This document shows, in pieces, positions 1 through 13,955 of a stretch of 64,000 nucleotides of DNA. The notes below the pieces were generated by a model that ran no database searches, was not told the origin of the DNA, and saw only the letters and a program-made list of their open reading frames with translations. Within the stretch, counting starts at the first letter, position 1; every line of letters starts with the position of its first letter. Both the position numbers and the translations under genes were made by a program. The DNA lies in NCBI GenBank assembly GCA_002286715.1, contig NSJX01000042.1, forward strand, positions 62,001 to 126,000, in the 5' to 3' direction. Origin of the DNA: Dentipellis sp. KUC8613. Its lineage: Eukaryota > Basidiomycota > Agaricomycetes > Russulales > Hericiaceae.

Positions 1-141
1 GTCGAGTCGGGTCCGTGCGCCCCGAGGATTGAAATCGATGTATCCGCGAGAAGACGAGAGGAGAGAACGTAAAAAACCGGAAGAAGCAAGACGTTGATAT
101 ACAAAGCATGCACGTATGCGCGGACACCCAGACAGCAGCCA

Positions 142-3100
142 TCACGACCGCCGTGTGGGCGATGGTGGTGGCGGCCCGCCGAGGACCTTGTATACCGGGT
201 CGTCGCGGGCGGTGTCCGGGTGCACTTCGAACTTGTTCTCCCATAGTGCAGCGGAGGACTTGGACGGATCGAAGCCGGCGGGGTCAGAGAGTGACCCATT
301 CGACTGCGGTGTCCAACTCGAGCCTACAATGTGGGATGCCATGAGCGAAGGCAGCATGGTCAGCAGCTCCGGACTACAAAGAAGCGAAAGGTCAGCAAAC
401 GAGGAGGCAGTTCAGGCAAAGCATAACACGTACACGACCCTTGGCGCCGCTTGGTCAGGGCGCGAAGTCCTACTCTTGACAACAAACGACGACGAGCGAA
501 TACGGCCGCCACGGAGCTTCGAGAACGTGCCGAGGTTGTCGCGCACGCGGTCCATCGCAAAGTCGAGGCCAGGGGCAGCGTCGGCACGGGCATCGGGGCG
601 CACAGTGGGCAGAATCACGGGCTTGGGGATCAGGCGGACGAGCTTGAAGAAGCGTTCGCAGGGCGGGTTGGGGATGACACGGATGAGCGCGCCGAGCGGG
701 ATCGAGACGAAGCCCAGCGCGAGCGAGATGCCCCACTCCCGCCCGCCGATGCGCGTAACCTGGAATGCAGAGCCGCCGACGAAGACAATCATGATTTGCA
801 CAGCGACCTCTGCGTGCGTGAAAGAAATGACGTGTCAGTAAAAACGGACGGAAGAGCGCAGCCAACCGACAAACCGATAAACGTGATGGTCATGAAATAC
901 CAGTTCTGGAGAACGCCCTCGAAGATGTTGAACTTCCTGTCGAGGCGACGGCTGTTCACCGAGTTGAAGATCTGTGCAAAAACAAAGGTGTTGAACACGA
1001 GCGTCTGCACGATCTTGTCGTGCTTGCTCGCGTCAGAATCGCCAGGGTGGAAACCGAGAATCCGCGCGCCGAGGAAGTGGAAAACAAGGATGATGACAAT
1101 CTGATATATAGACTGGCCAATAATTTGCTTGATCATGTCGACTGTGAACAGAGGTGCCGTCTTCTTGTCGGGCTTACGGTCCAGCAGGGCAGGTGACGCA
1201 GGGTCGGTGGCGAGTGCGAGTGCGGCGAAGGTGTCCATGATGATGTTGATCCAAAGCAGCTGTACAGCGCTCAAGACTGACGATTCCGAATTCGAAGCGA
1301 TAGCCGTCACAAAAGTGATCACCACAGCAGTTACGTTCGTCGAGATCTGGAACTGGAGGAACTTGCGCACGGCATCGTTGACACAACGACCCCACATAAT
1401 AGCCTTGACAATAGACGAGAAGTTGTCGTCCATAAGAATGATGTCCGAGGCCTCCTTGGCCACCTCCGTGCCGGCAATACCCATTGAGAAACCGACGTGC
1501 GCGGTCTTGAGCGCGGGGCCGTCGTTCGTGCCGTCACCAGTGACACCGGTGACGTCGCCGAGTTCCTTGAGCGTCGAAACCAGAATCCGCTTGTCCTCGG
1601 GCGACGAGCGCGCAAGGACCTGCAGCCGTGGTACCACAGCCTTCATGACGTCCGGCGAGAGAGCCCTGAACACGGGGCCTTCCATGACGATTCCGCCTGC
1701 GGTGTAGATCCCGCACTGCTGCGCGATGGAGCGAGCGGTGAGCACGTTGTCGCCAGTACACATCTTGACCTGCACGCCGGCCTTGTGGCAGTTTGCCACG
1801 GCCTCGCGAACACCGGGACGTAAGGGATCCTCGATACCAGTGATGGCGATGAGCGTCAGATCCGTTGCAAGGTCGTCGTATTCGACTTCGTCCTTCGCTG
1901 CGAAGCGGACGTTCTTCGGCGGCCACTGCTCGTAGTCCTTGTAGCAGATGGCGATCGTCCGCAGCGTCTGTCCAGCGTAGAATGTGATTGTCCTAGAGAT
2001 GTTGTCCCGTTCGAGCGCGCCGATCTCTTCGGTCTCGATTTCGCCGGCTTTGCTGCTCTGTGCGTCCTCCTTGGACACGACGATGTGCCGGGTGCACTTC
2101 TCCGTGAGGATCTCGGAGGCACCCTTGAGGTAGAGCCGCCAGTGACCGTTGTCAGTCTTGACGACGACACCCATAGCCTTGCGCTCGCTCGAGAACGGCA
2201 CCATCTGCACGACCTCGGCCGACTCGCGCGTCTCCTTGTAGTTAGCCCATCCGAGTTCCTTCGCGAACTTGAGCAGCGCCGTCTCCGTCTTGCTCCCAAC
2301 GAAAACCGGCACACCCGAGACGTGATCCGCATCCTCGAACGCGGTCGAGTTCACCGCGATCGCAGCATTGAAGAGCGCCTGGAGCTGCGGCGAGAGGACG
2401 TCGTTCAGCTTCGCGAGGTCGACCGAGAAGTCCTGCGTGTGCTTGCGCTCGCGCGAGCGGTTCATCTCGTCGACGTTCGAGCGCGCCTCGTTCTCCTCGA
2501 TGTTGCGCACGAACTTGGCGTGGATCCCGATGGAGCCCGCGACGACGGTCATCTCGTTCTGCGTCAGCGTGCCGGTCTTGTCGGTGCAGACGACGGAGGC
2601 GTTCGCCATGGTCTCGCAGGAGCCTAGAACGCGGACAAGCAGATTTTCCTTCGTCATTCGCTTCGTTGCGAAGGCGAGCGCGAGAGTCACGGCGAGCGGT
2701 AACCCTGAGAAAGCTATTATTAGCAAAAAGCCGAAATCGCACAGCAGGGTGGATGCGTACCTTCTGGTACAGCGACGACAACGAGAGTCACAGCGATAAT
2801 CAGAATCTGAGTGAAAGCGATACCATTTTGACTCGGCGTGCTAGAGGACAAAAGTCAGAAAATAGTTGGGCTACATAGAAAGACAGATGCGTACCGAGGA
2901 GGATTATGTTGCCCCAGCTGTACGAAAAACCGGATCATCAAAGCGCTGAACAATAAAAGACCGGCAATGCTACCAAACTTCGCGATAGCTTCCGCGAGGT
3001 CATTTAGCTTCGCCTGTAATGGCGTGTTTTCGTTATCCGTGCGCAAAGCTACGAGAGTCTCAGTCGACGTGGCACTCAAGTTGAAAAAAAGGAGACGTAC

Positions 3101-5042
3101 CCATCATGATACGACCATTGAAACTCTTCTCCCCGACAGCGATGACCACATACGAGCCAACGCCCTCGAGAATCTTACTACCACTGATCACGAAGCAGTC
3201 CGTGTGGCCGAGCAGATCCGCCTCGGAGGGCTTCTTCACGCCTCCTCCAGCGGCGCCTTTTTGTCCGTCCGCCTCGTCGCCAGCGCTATCCTCGGTCGAC
3301 GCAGCATGCTCGGCGAGCTTCTTGTCACGCAACGATATGCAGTCCTCATACGAGAGCTTCTTGATTGCGTCCGATTCGCCCGTCGCGCCCGACTCGTCGC
3401 AGCGCACGTTGTGTCCGGACAAAAAGACGCCGTCGCAGGGGACGATCTCACCCGGCTCGAGCAGCGCAACATCGCCGACGACGACATCGCGCACGTCTAC
3501 CACGCGCTCAATGCCGCCCCGCATCACCTTCACCGTGCGCTCCTCCTTCTTCTCGTTGAGCACCTTGAACTGCCGCTCCTTCTGCCAGTCGTTCAACGAG
3601 CCGACCATGACGACGATGAGAATGGCAATGATAATCGCGACGCCCTCGACCCAGTCGACGGGCGGCTCGCCCGCTGGGCGCGGGGTACCGAAGTCCTGGA
3701 AGAACCCCAGGGCAAGGGATACCACGGCTGCGATCGACAGCAGCACCTAAGATAGCGGTCACGATTTGCCCCCCTTCACTTGAGAGTACGCGTGAAGACG
3801 TACCAAGACTTTGTCCTTGAGTGCGAGCCACATCAGCAGCCACAAGCTCTTGCTCGTGCGCGACGGAAGAATGTTCGTGCCGAAAATGTGTTGGCGCGTC
3901 TCCAGAGACGCTGCAAAGGGGTCCGAGCCCCCGCTCCCCGAGGGCGCGGACGGCGCGCCGCTGCCGAGGCTCGTCGTGCTTCTGAGCCCCTCCTGCTCGC
4001 CGCCAGGGGTCGTGATCTTGATGCTCGGGAGCGCCTCGGTGCTCGCGGACGCGGCGCGCTCGTTGTCCGACAGCTTCGGAGACGCCTCCGCTTCGGGTGC
4101 CTCTATCACGGCATGTCCGTCGAAGTGCGCGAGCCCGCGCGTGCGGTGCGTGCCGAGCCCGCGCAGGAGCCCGCTGACGCCGCCCATCTGCTCGAGCTTC
4201 TCGAGGCTCTTGGGGTCCACGAGGCTCGCGAGCAGGAACGGCTTGAACGCGAACGGCGCGGGGTCGAAGTCGGCCTCCTGCTCGAGATCGAGTGCCGCCG
4301 GCCGTTCCGCCTGCGCGTCGTCAGGGTCCTTGCCTTTGTTCGGCGGCGCCGGGTCTTCCACCTCTGTGTCTCCGGCGTCGTCGCCGTCGCCGTCGCTCGA
4401 GCGCGACCCGCTGCGTTTCCGGTGGTCCCAGGGCTTCTTCAGGAAGCTCGTTCGTGATGTGGGACGCGAATCGTCCTCTGCGGAGTCGACGTGCGTTTGT
4501 GTCGGTGACGCGAGCGTGCTGCCGCCGTCGGAGCGGATGGAGCGCATTGGGCTGAGCCCGATGCTCGACGTCTCCGCGTGGTCCGGCTCGGTCTCGTTGC
4601 TGCTGCTTTGTGCGCTGGAAAACGTCGCGGTGCTGCCTTTTCGGCGATGGCTTGGCGGCGGCGACAGCAAGCCAAGCGACGACATGCCATCGTGTTCTTC
4701 GGGGTTGTTTCCGCGCAGCTGGAGCGTCGTTCCTGGTGCCCAGTGCACGGAAGACGAGGCGGAGTGGGCAGACAGTGTGGGCGAGGGTGGAGGGTGCGCG
4801 TCAGACGTGTCGGAGATAGGTGAGTAGGGCGCATCTAGCGAAGTTCGAGGCGTCTTGAGGATGGGGGTAGGCAGTGATAAAAGGCCGGGGTCTGAGGGTG
4901 AACGTGCCCGGTTGGAAAAAGGGGAGGAGGGCTGTTGGAGGCTGTCAGGAGACAACGTGGGGCTCTGTGCATCGGGAGCCTCAAGGTGCTCCGTCGAGCC
5001 GGTGACCTCGATATGAGGGATGCCTAGACGTCCAAGAGACAT
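142..5042 (-). CDS. PMC1: PMC1-like calcium-transporting P-type ATPase
   Basis: P2B-type ATPase that moves cytosolic Ca2+ into the vacuole, or out of the cell, at the cost of ATP. The start is the ATG at 5042-5040 (MSLGRLGIPHIEV); the stop is at 144-142 after a tail ending GGPPPPSPTRRS. Visible in order: a Ser/Pro-rich cytosolic N-terminus of roughly 430 residues in the first exon; first membrane segments at about 3.6-3.75 kb; the actuator motif SGATGES at about 3.37-3.4 kb; a further membrane segment near 2.9-3.0 kb; GLPLAVTLALAF of TM4 at 2.7 kb; the phosphorylation site CSV-type variant VVCTDKTGTLTQNEM at about 2.57 kb; the hinge TGVTGDGTNDGPAL at about 1.5 kb; and C-terminal membrane segments to about 0.7 kb. 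At least six exons are needed. The catalytic motifs are intact. Vacuolar rather than plasma-membrane location is inferred from fungal family members. The long disordered N-terminus is the odd feature. Confidence 0.93.
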
Positions 5043-8000
5043 TGCGTGCGATGGTGAGGGAGACACGAGGAGCAGGGGAGGAGAAAGACAAAAAGTAGAA
5101 CATGCAGCGGCGCTTTTGAACTCGTTGTGTTCTGGAAGGAAATGTTGGCGTTGCTTCCTGCTTTCGTTCGTTGGCTGTGCAACCCCTTGGCCGTGGCTGT
5201 GATTCGCTCGATTGGGTAACTGCTTCGCAGGCCTCTGCAGTAGTCTTGTCGTTTCTCCCCCCTCGTTCCACCCTCTAAATACTCTTCCCCTACCCTGCAC
5301 TGCCGCGTCTATGTTACATGCATCCTAGCCATCGAAATCAGGCAGTTCCTCCGCTTTCCACCTCTACCATCCCGCCTCGTCGTCTTCAGCGTTGCCGCCA
5401 CCGTCGCGTCTCTAGGCCCTGCCAAGTGTCCTCGTCGCCCGATCCATCCGCTCCCTCCGCGCCATCGCTCCCCCGGCCTCACAGCATACTTGAGACCCGG
5501 CCTCCACAGTGGTGCACATCCACCAGCTGCGCATAGCGGATGCAAGCACTTTGGTCGGCACAGGTGAATGGGCACTATGACCGCGCTGACGCGTCCACAT
5601 CGCCTTGTTTCACAAGTGGTACTCAGGCACATACTTTTCGCTATGAGTCTCCTTGTTCTCTACTCCTCAACGGAAGCTCGGATACGATGACTACCGCGAG
5701 AACCGCTCACACAGGATTCAATGAATTCCAGGCATGCAGGAGCAGTCGCGCTTACATTACTTTTGGTTATCTGGCCGATATGCTCTTCCCGGCGATATGC
5801 TTAGAAGTATTCCAGGGCAGCGGTATACCGATATGTCTCGCACTATCGGCCTCGCATCTAGTTCGGGCTGGTCGCTTCTCAATCCTCGTGCTTCCCACGC
5901 GTATGGCATTCTCTCAATGCCATCTCGACAGTTACGCCTCCCGGGCTCCGCACGTTATCGCCGTCAGTTGCCCTCCCGGGCCTGATCTAGGCGGCCTCGC
6001 GCCTCCCTCGTTTCCCCACAATCGATGCGCCGGAACCGTGCCGCATCCTCCAGGCCTCGTGCATGCTCAAGCACACGCGCTCCGTCTCCGCTCTGTCCGA
6101 CCGTCTCCCGGTTTCACGGCCTTGCTACTATTCAGAGCGTCAAATGGTCACTAGTCGTCTCTGGGTTCTGTACACCCTGAGTGGCGGTGGGGCGGGTGTA
6201 CAAAGCAAGTTCTCCACGCAGGGTTCGCCAGGCATCCTCCGTTCCGCTGTCACAGGTTACAGCTCAATGCGCTCGTACATAACCCATACTGTCCTCCATT
6301 CTTAATTTTACACCGGCGGCAGAGTGGACGAGCGGGGCTGAACCGGCATTTAGTATCGAACATGCCAACGCGTCGGAATCTCGGAATGTCATCGTCATTA
6401 ATATTCCAGCGAGTCGCATGTGCATTCCCAGTAGCAGATACCCAATATTGATGCGGCGCTGGCGGTGCTCGATTCCTCGCCTACCACAACGTCGGGGCCG
6501 GACTTCGAAATCGCACAACAATATCAGGTTCTGCATAGTTGTACTCGTACTCGGGACCTAGGTACGTCCCCGCTTCCATCCACACACATACACGGCTTGA
6601 TCTTGATGTGCGCCAGAATGCGGCTTCTGCATTTCCTGGGCATTTTAGAGACGCTGATCCTAGGATCACCTGGGGGGCCCATGCGGCTAGCGCTTTTCCG
6701 ACCCCGAGCATTGGCTGGGTGTTGGCTTGGTCGGACGAGGCGGTGTACCAGTTGTTGGGCGGTCGACGAACGTCTGTAGGGGGCGTTCGTTCTTCGCGCA
6801 CCCCACTCTTCGTCGACGATCGTCGTAGACGATTAGGGTTGATTGTAGGTGAGTTCTTTGCCTCCGTCACAATCTAGGATCTACATCTCCGCGATGACTC
6901 ATTGCCTGGCATATAGTACACATTCGACGGTCGTACAGCCAAATATTGTCGGTGAGTTCCACATTTGTCGTCCTGTAGTCACCATGCTGAGAATCGCCCG
7001 GTCGTCTGACTACCAGACCCACAAGGATCGCTCAAGTGCTGCGGTCGCTCGGCCTGTCAGATGACGACGCTTCTCCATATACTGTGCGCGACCGTGTGCA
7101 TCGAACAATAAAGACAAACCCGCTTCTGGCACAATGGTCGACCCAGCGTGCCTGTACGGCTGTCCGACGATGCGTGGCCTATGTGCTCCAGCTTTCAATT
7201 GTCCCACACGCCCCACGCCAGAAACAAAAGAGCTTCCACATCGCTATCATCCACGATCATGTTTTCGACTCCGCGACCTTCAAATTTTTCTTCATCGTCA
7301 CGATGCAAGTTCCATAACAAGGCAACTTGAACATAGGTAGCACAGCCCTCCGCTACACATTGACACACCGGTAACCACATGATAATCCAACGCATTTCAA
7401 ATTCGAAGCTCTATGTCTTCGAGCGGTCGCTCGCCCACATACACTCGCCTGATAAAATTTGATTCGCATGTCTTCCTCTGCCATAGGCCCATGCGACCCA
7501 AGTACACCGTAATTCAACGTCAACCTCCGGCTAGTCCCGACATCGATCGACTCCGCTCGGAAGATGCCGTGGTAGGTGGCTGCGAACCTGTTCGAACTCG
7601 TACTGCGGCCGTAGCCTCAGGCTCCTACGACAGCTCAGGACATTCGAAGAAAGCACCGCTCTGCGATTCTTTCAACGAATTCGAACGCGCGGCATTCAAT
7701 TCTTATCCCCGGCATAGCTATGGACGCGATCTCAGTACTCAGCACAGCCTGGGTCAACGAATTACTACTCAGCCACTCTTCGCCTTGGTCATATCTAGAT
7801 GCATCTCGTGATCTGGCGATGTACCCATGTTCCAAAAAGAAGTGCACTGGGGTAACAGCTAGGGTACGTGCCCGTCTCTGAGCTCCGGATCTGGCCATGC
7901 ATGCTGTGCATACCCACTGCGCACGAGGCTCGAAGCTCTGAAGTCTGTTATATAGGCGGTGCTTCAATATCCAGGGGACTCCTTGCTGGGATTTCTGGGC

Positions 8001-11000
8001 TGCGATTGGCTTATCGATGTGGGTGCACCTGCGGGCTGGGGATTGCCAGTCTTACTTATTGCCTTTCATCAATCGGTATGTATCCGCTGGGGTACAGCTC
8101 GACCCAGCCCAGCCTCCAACGCGAAAATTCAGGTGTGTTCATCGCCTACGTATACTACTGTCGCGCCCCCCGCATTTGCCTGAAATAAATAATTCCGCTA
8201 GGATGGAGAACAGCATTCGATCTTGCGCGGCTGGTAAAATGAAGCGACTACTATCCACGCAAGGACCCTCTAGATCTTGCGCAGAACGGAGTACGCCAAG
8301 TATACGTATTCGCACCACGATCAACGCAGCTCGATTAGCTAATTCAAGCGCACCTAGATGTTCCATTCTGCAGACATGCCCGGGCCATAAGCGTCCGCGT
8401 TCCTTCATACTCACGTTGTGGCAACACAATTGCAACGCTTCTCCCACGTAGTCCCAGTACGCCTCCCAGGGCGATGCGGAATCGGCGATTAAGTAGCAAC
8501 CCTCGATCGGCCGCCCCGCCATCGCGCGCATCTCAGATATCGATTTCGTACTATCTCTACACGCCTACGTAGCCATTCGTGGATACCTGGCGCGCATGTG
8601 TCCACGCTGGGATACGGACGACGTCGCTCCGACCCTATACATACACGGGCCATCAGGATCGCCAGCATCAAAGAAGCCGCCCCCGAGCCCTTCGTCGATT
8701 AGGGAGCGATGACGCGCTAGCAGGGTCCTCGACATCGATCGATGTAGGCAGTTACCTGTGTGAGTGTAAGTACATAGACGAAGGCATGGGCGCCCGTGCC
8801 GATAAGTCCCCGTGACGCGTTCGAGTACGTGAGGCTACGTAGCACGTAGCTGGCTATGATAGAACGGCGACTGACCCATACATACATATACACATCTGCC
8901 GCAGCGAGCCGCGGCTCAGCCGGAATATTCGCTAGGAACCGCACGGTTTCGCATACACGCCCTATGACGCACCACCCCGCCTCGACTTCGCATGGGGGTC
9001 ACCTGGTTTGGTCCCAAACACGAGGTACTAGTATTAATACCGTATGTCCGAATCCGGCGGGCAATGCATACCATGTCCACGACACACGAGGCGCGCATTC
9101 CCCAGTTCGCCGCAGATCTGCCGTTGCAGGTCGCGGTGGGCTCTTGGCGGTCCCTTGTGTACAGCAGTCGCTGTAGCAGCAAGCTTAATCTTGCGTTGAC
9201 AGCCAGTTCCATTGCTAGCTCGGATCCTGCGCGAGAGAGCTGCAGGTACCGACGCTCGATGCTGGTATCTGCACTCCCGACTCGGACTTGGATTCGGGCC
9301 CGGAATGAAACTATCAGAACTTCGCTATAGATTGCGGCGTCTCGCTTGGTGTATGTGACACCCTGCATCCCGGCTCGGCAGCAGTATCCACACAAAAGGG
9401 TTTCCTGCGCTGTTGTACTGAAGTGGGCTTCGAGATCCCGCGGGCATCAGGGACGCGGCTGCCTATAGAAGAATTCCTAGGATAAGAAAGGGGAAGGTAC
9501 TTATATTTGTCGGATCAGAGAAGTCGGTGCGCTGATACATAAAGCATTGTGTTGATATCAACTATCCAGAAACTGCATCGCGCTGAGCTGTCGAGAGTGC
9601 TGTCAATGGCATTGAAACCAACAGGTGCCATAACCGAGCACAGTGAGTATTTGGTGAGCCGTGGTGACAGTCAGCCACGCACCCCGCACCCGGCACTCCG
9701 CACTGGCACTTCCACACTTGCACTCGAGGAACGCGGGCGGATTGACGTTCCGACGACCACCCTGATTGGACACGCCTCACCACAGAGGGACGTCAGAACA
9801 GCACAGCACCGGCACGAACGTGTGTAAAGCAGACGCCTATTCTGTGCGCGTGTCCCCGTGCCCACATACACGCGTACGCATACGCGCTTCTGGAAGAAGT
9901 GATGGGAAATGCGGATCACTGTTCTGGGAATGACTCGACTCCAAAGCGTAAGTGCAGCATGTCCTGGAATGTGGAACTTGGGTACCAAGCGTGTGCCAGA
10001 AAGTGGGATCTGGGACCTATCGTGATCTACTCAGATAGGGAAGACGATAACCACCTCGGGGCGCGCATGTGGAAACCGGGGACCAGTATAACGGTAAGAG
10101 CGCTAGTCGGGTGCTCATAGGTGAAAAAGTAGGGAGGCTGGGCGGCTCGAGGCTGGGGTGGTTTTCAACTTATTGTCTTCCTGAATGAACATTCGCAAAC
10201 AATGAACGGCGGCCGCGACCATGTCCGTATTGCCAATATGCGATGGACCGCAAATCTTGCGAGAATATGAACCGCTATGTATGAAGTATTTGCGTCGGAA
10301 AGCACGCGTGCTCACCTGCATTCTGCGACAGCGCTCAATAGCGCCCATGAGACCCAGCGGCGCTGCAAGACTAAGCTCTCATTCCTGGCTCTGCCTCCGG
10401 AATTAGTAAATGGCAATTTGACGGAACACGCCGAGTGCTGCGGAAGGGGGGTTCGCTATGCAGGATTGAATGGGGCCAGCGGGACAGGAAATGATGGCTT
10501 TGACTTCGACGCAGAGCTGGACTTGCAATACTAGTATACGGGTGCATTGGTTATTTTTCAGGGGATCTATGGCGGAGAATAACGCACCCCAAGCAAAAGT
10601 AGCACAGGATCGCCGGCAGATGCAACGACTGAAAGCACCGAAGGCGCTAGCCGTTGATCAACGCAGGGGCCAACTGATCAACAAAAAGGTGCACCGTCAG
10701 CTAATAGCCCCATCGAAAAGGCGATGCCTACATTTCTAGTGGAGCGAACTTGGCCACGTGTTGTAATTGTGCATCCCGAGTCTTTTTGTTCACCCCGTTG
10801 TATAAGGCAAAGGTAATCGTCGTCCCATGCGGACAGAAGCCAAGCGTCGAAGCGTTATTCAGAGTAATTTGAACATATTGTCAGACACTTGCACAGCACT
10901 GGGGTGTTTCAATGTGAAAAGTTTCACGGCGACGTGGCCGAACGCAATTGGATTTGGAGAGCTTAGTTCTTGGTGAGCGAGTGCAAGTCCGTGAAGCACT

Positions 11001-12948
11001 TGCACGAGACGACGCACAGCATACTGCGCAAGGAAGAACCCTGAGACATCCTCTGACCAGAAGAGTTGCCGATCCACGTACCCCTATGTCGAAGCGGAGA
11101 GCGTCAACTCCAAACTCCATGGAGCCACTCCGCGGCCCGCTGTCGCAAACTTCACCAGTGGCAGCTGTCCTCCAAAACTTCATTCCAAGGCACTCCAAAA
11201 CGCTGCCATTCTTCCTTCATGCGCATATGGTTCATCTAGCAGGGGCACGCGCGCACAGCACGAGAACAAATTTTGAGGCCGGTAAAAGTTCGAAGTGGAT
11301 ACCCCGGCAAGTTCCGAACACTTCATCCCAAAAAAGGAAGGTGTTATAGAACGATTTGAACCCGCACAAGGAGGCGAGAGGACAAGGTCTGAGCAAGATT
11401 CTCTAGGTGGAGGAGCCGACATGGCGAGACGGGGGGAGGATTACAAGGGCCCTTCCGGTTTAGGCCAGTGGCTAAAACATGCGTATGCGTTGCGGCGAAA
11501 CGGCATCGGCTCTGGCTCCGAGCGAGGCTGTGTAGCGTGGATTCCGCCGATACAGGTAATTGGCAAGAACGCGGGCCGCCGCCGGGATGCGAAGACTGAG
11601 GTCGCCATATCTCTCTCTAGTCCTAAGCTCATGAGCACGCGCACGAGAATCACAGCTGAGGGGAAGGAATCCACTCGGGTGAGTTGATAGCTGTATAGTG
11701 ATGGGGCGGTCCCTGGGAGTTCTGCGCAGTCGACATGTGTCGACTTGTGGCATAAAGCGGGTGGAGATGACGCGCATAGAAGCGCGTAGGTTAAGATTTG
11801 GTAGGTGGTCTGCGGTGGCGCGAAGTGTTAGTGAGCAATCCACGCGACATCTGGAGATAGTACGCTACTAGTACGCTACCAGCTTGCCTTCATCGCGATA
11901 GCGTCGCTGGATGTGTGAGGTGCCTGCGGAAGAAGTAATCAAGGAAGGCTTGTGCATAGCCTCCTGTCAGAAGATGGCCCAACGAACACTAATGGACAAC
12001 TCGCTTACCTGTCTATCTCCAAGATCGTCCTGCCGAGCTCGCGTGCCCTGGGACAGAGTGTAGCCACACTCACGTACTGCATGGAGTATGTCAGGCTGCC
12101 ATGAGGGACTCAATCGCATCGCCTTCAGCTATGAATGTCTCCACGTAACAGCTGCACGGAAGTCTGATGCACACAGTCAATGCGTTTTCTCACGGGATGA
12201 AGTAAACATGCACTCGTTTTCCTGTAAGTGAATCCTTGGGCGTTGACAGGCATGTCGTAATACGCAACGCATTCCGATGCTCTTGGAAGCCATGCTCGTA
12301 CGACGGAAAACGGGACGACTGCCATCCATACGTGCCTCCAGTATTGACCTGATTTGTCGAACAATGCAAGCGAGCTCTAGTAGTAGCTTCTTCGTCGAAC
12401 AATAAGCAGCCTCAGATTGGAGTTCAACTTGGAATATGTGAATACCTGCCAACTTCCGTCAGTTGACTCGAATATCGAGCACGCGGGTATAGATCGCAAT
12501 TGCATGCTTACTAGAAGTGCCTCCAGTACAGCCGAGGGAATGCTGCCATGTAATATACCTAAGCAGATATCATCGTATGCGCTTTTTTATCCCAATAAGG
12601 CTTCGGTCACGACAAGAATTCCCTTCCACTCACGACGCGAGTGACTTGGCAATTTCTGGGGCGAGCGAGCTGTGCGACCGACTGTCGGCCATCGAATCCC
12701 GTTTGCGCCAACTGCATTCTTAGGCACCGGAAACGGCTGTAGGATAGGGACATTCATGCGCAGTCAACTGTCACCTGTGGCAGACGCGATGCCGAGACTT
12801 CAACTTCAACTTAGTTCACGCCGCACTGTACAGTTCTCCGACCGGCAAGATGAAGTGGTCGCTGTTATTAGGCATATGTCGCCTACACCGAGACGAAGTC
12901 CTGATAGACATGAGACGCGCGCGTCGTACAAAATCGACTGTAACACAC
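5043..12948. other. 7.6-9 kb region without a supported gene
   Basis: From the 5' leader of the Ca2+ ATPase (about 5043-5300) to the 3' end of the alpha/beta hydrolase there is no reading frame longer than about 205 codons, and none of the translated frames shows a domain I recognise. I looked for reverse transcriptase, integrase, transposase and helicase motifs and for tRNA boxes and saw none. CpG dinucleotides remain common, so it does not look like a heavily methylated or RIP-mutated relic. A small perfect tandem (TAGTACGCTAC twice) lies near 11857-11878. It may be decayed sequence, long noncoding RNA, or genes too intron-rich or lineage-specific to recognise by eye. Confidence 0.55.
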
Positions 12949-13955
12949 CTAAGCAAAACGACCTGGTGAGGCGCTTCTGGGCGCGGAACGGATCATCTCT
13001 TCTGTAAAAAAGTCATCCAGGGTTTGAACGAGGTCTCGATGTGCATTGCCCGTCCAAAAATGCGTCCCTCCCTCTATTCGCTTCACAACCAAGCGATCGC
13101 TCAGAAGACCTGCTTCTCCTGGGACAGCCTCCGACCCGCTGTCTTGGGTTTCTGAGGATTTGGCCACAGCCTTTAATCCATCCGTCCATTGATCGTAGGA
13201 GTCTACTCCTGTGAAAGTGTCGGCGTCACCGTAGATGACGAGAACATGCGCCCGCGGATCGCGCAGAAGATCGTCCAATTTATTTTGGTACGTGCGGGTG
13301 TTGAAGAGGGTGAGGAATCCCCGTGGGCCTAGAGGATACGAGAGCAGGACGTGTGACGTGTGAATTGGTTCTGGAAGGACTGGGTGCATCGACACAGGTA
13401 GAGACCCATTGGAGTAACCCTGATCAGCGGAATCAAATGGCGAACCCTGAGCGGCTGGTCGTGCACAGAAGACAGGTCAAGGCGAAAACTTACAATGAGG
13501 ACGACTTCCTTCACATTCCCTATTCTCTGCACGCTGAACTGCACCACGTCTTTCAGGTCCTCGACTTCGGGAAAGCCTGTGAACGATGTAGAGCCGGAGG
13601 AACGCCCTGCACCGCGAGAGTTGTAACGTAACACATGGAAGCCATGATGCAGCGCTAATGTTTCGACGAGTGATTCTAGTAGTCTGTTACAATCAGTCGT
13701 CGACGTCCCATTAGAAGAACACACCGGATGTGAAAAGAAAGGGGCGTTTATCAGTAAGAAGTCACGGTGACCAGCGAAGAAGACTCACGGATCATGCATG
13801 CTCCCTCCTAATCGCGACCATGGGTGTAAGCATACGGCTAGCTTGTTCTCTCCTTCTCTAAGGGCTGGGCTTGGTTTCGGTGCTACTAGACTTGCTTCAA
13901 GTCGGATTCCTGACGCTAGTGAGATATAGTTAGGGAAAGGACACCCGTAGTTCAT
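12949..13955 (-). CDS. alpha/beta hydrolase, small serine hydrolase
   Basis: Predicted serine hydrolase of about 280 residues with unknown substrate, probably cytosolic because no signal peptide is seen. Three exons join cleanly. The first starts at ATG 13955 (MNYGCPFPNYISLASGIRLE) and carries AVCLHPWSRLGGSMHDP, a strand and oxyanion-type loop. The second carries LRYNSRGAGRS. The third starts at about 13416 with the nucleophile elbow GYSNGS and ends with the acid loop YGDADTF and the catalytic His in GGTHFW. The join into the nucleophile exon (VVLI to GYSNGS) uses a normal GTAAGT donor, and the stop is TAG at 12951-12949. The frame stays open upstream to another ATG at 14186, but that extension has no family-like sequence, so I chose 13955. 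It is divergent from ctf8 across 321 bases. Confidence 0.8.

Noticed and set aside
8916..9395. 159-codon minus-strand frame in the gene desert
   Set aside because: Composition looks random, without hydrophobic periodicity or known motifs.
11461..11500. Hairpin-like TTTAGGCCAGTGGCTAAA resembling a tRNA D-arm
   Set aside because: No matching T-loop box (GGTTCRANTCC) or acceptor stem follows at tRNA distance.
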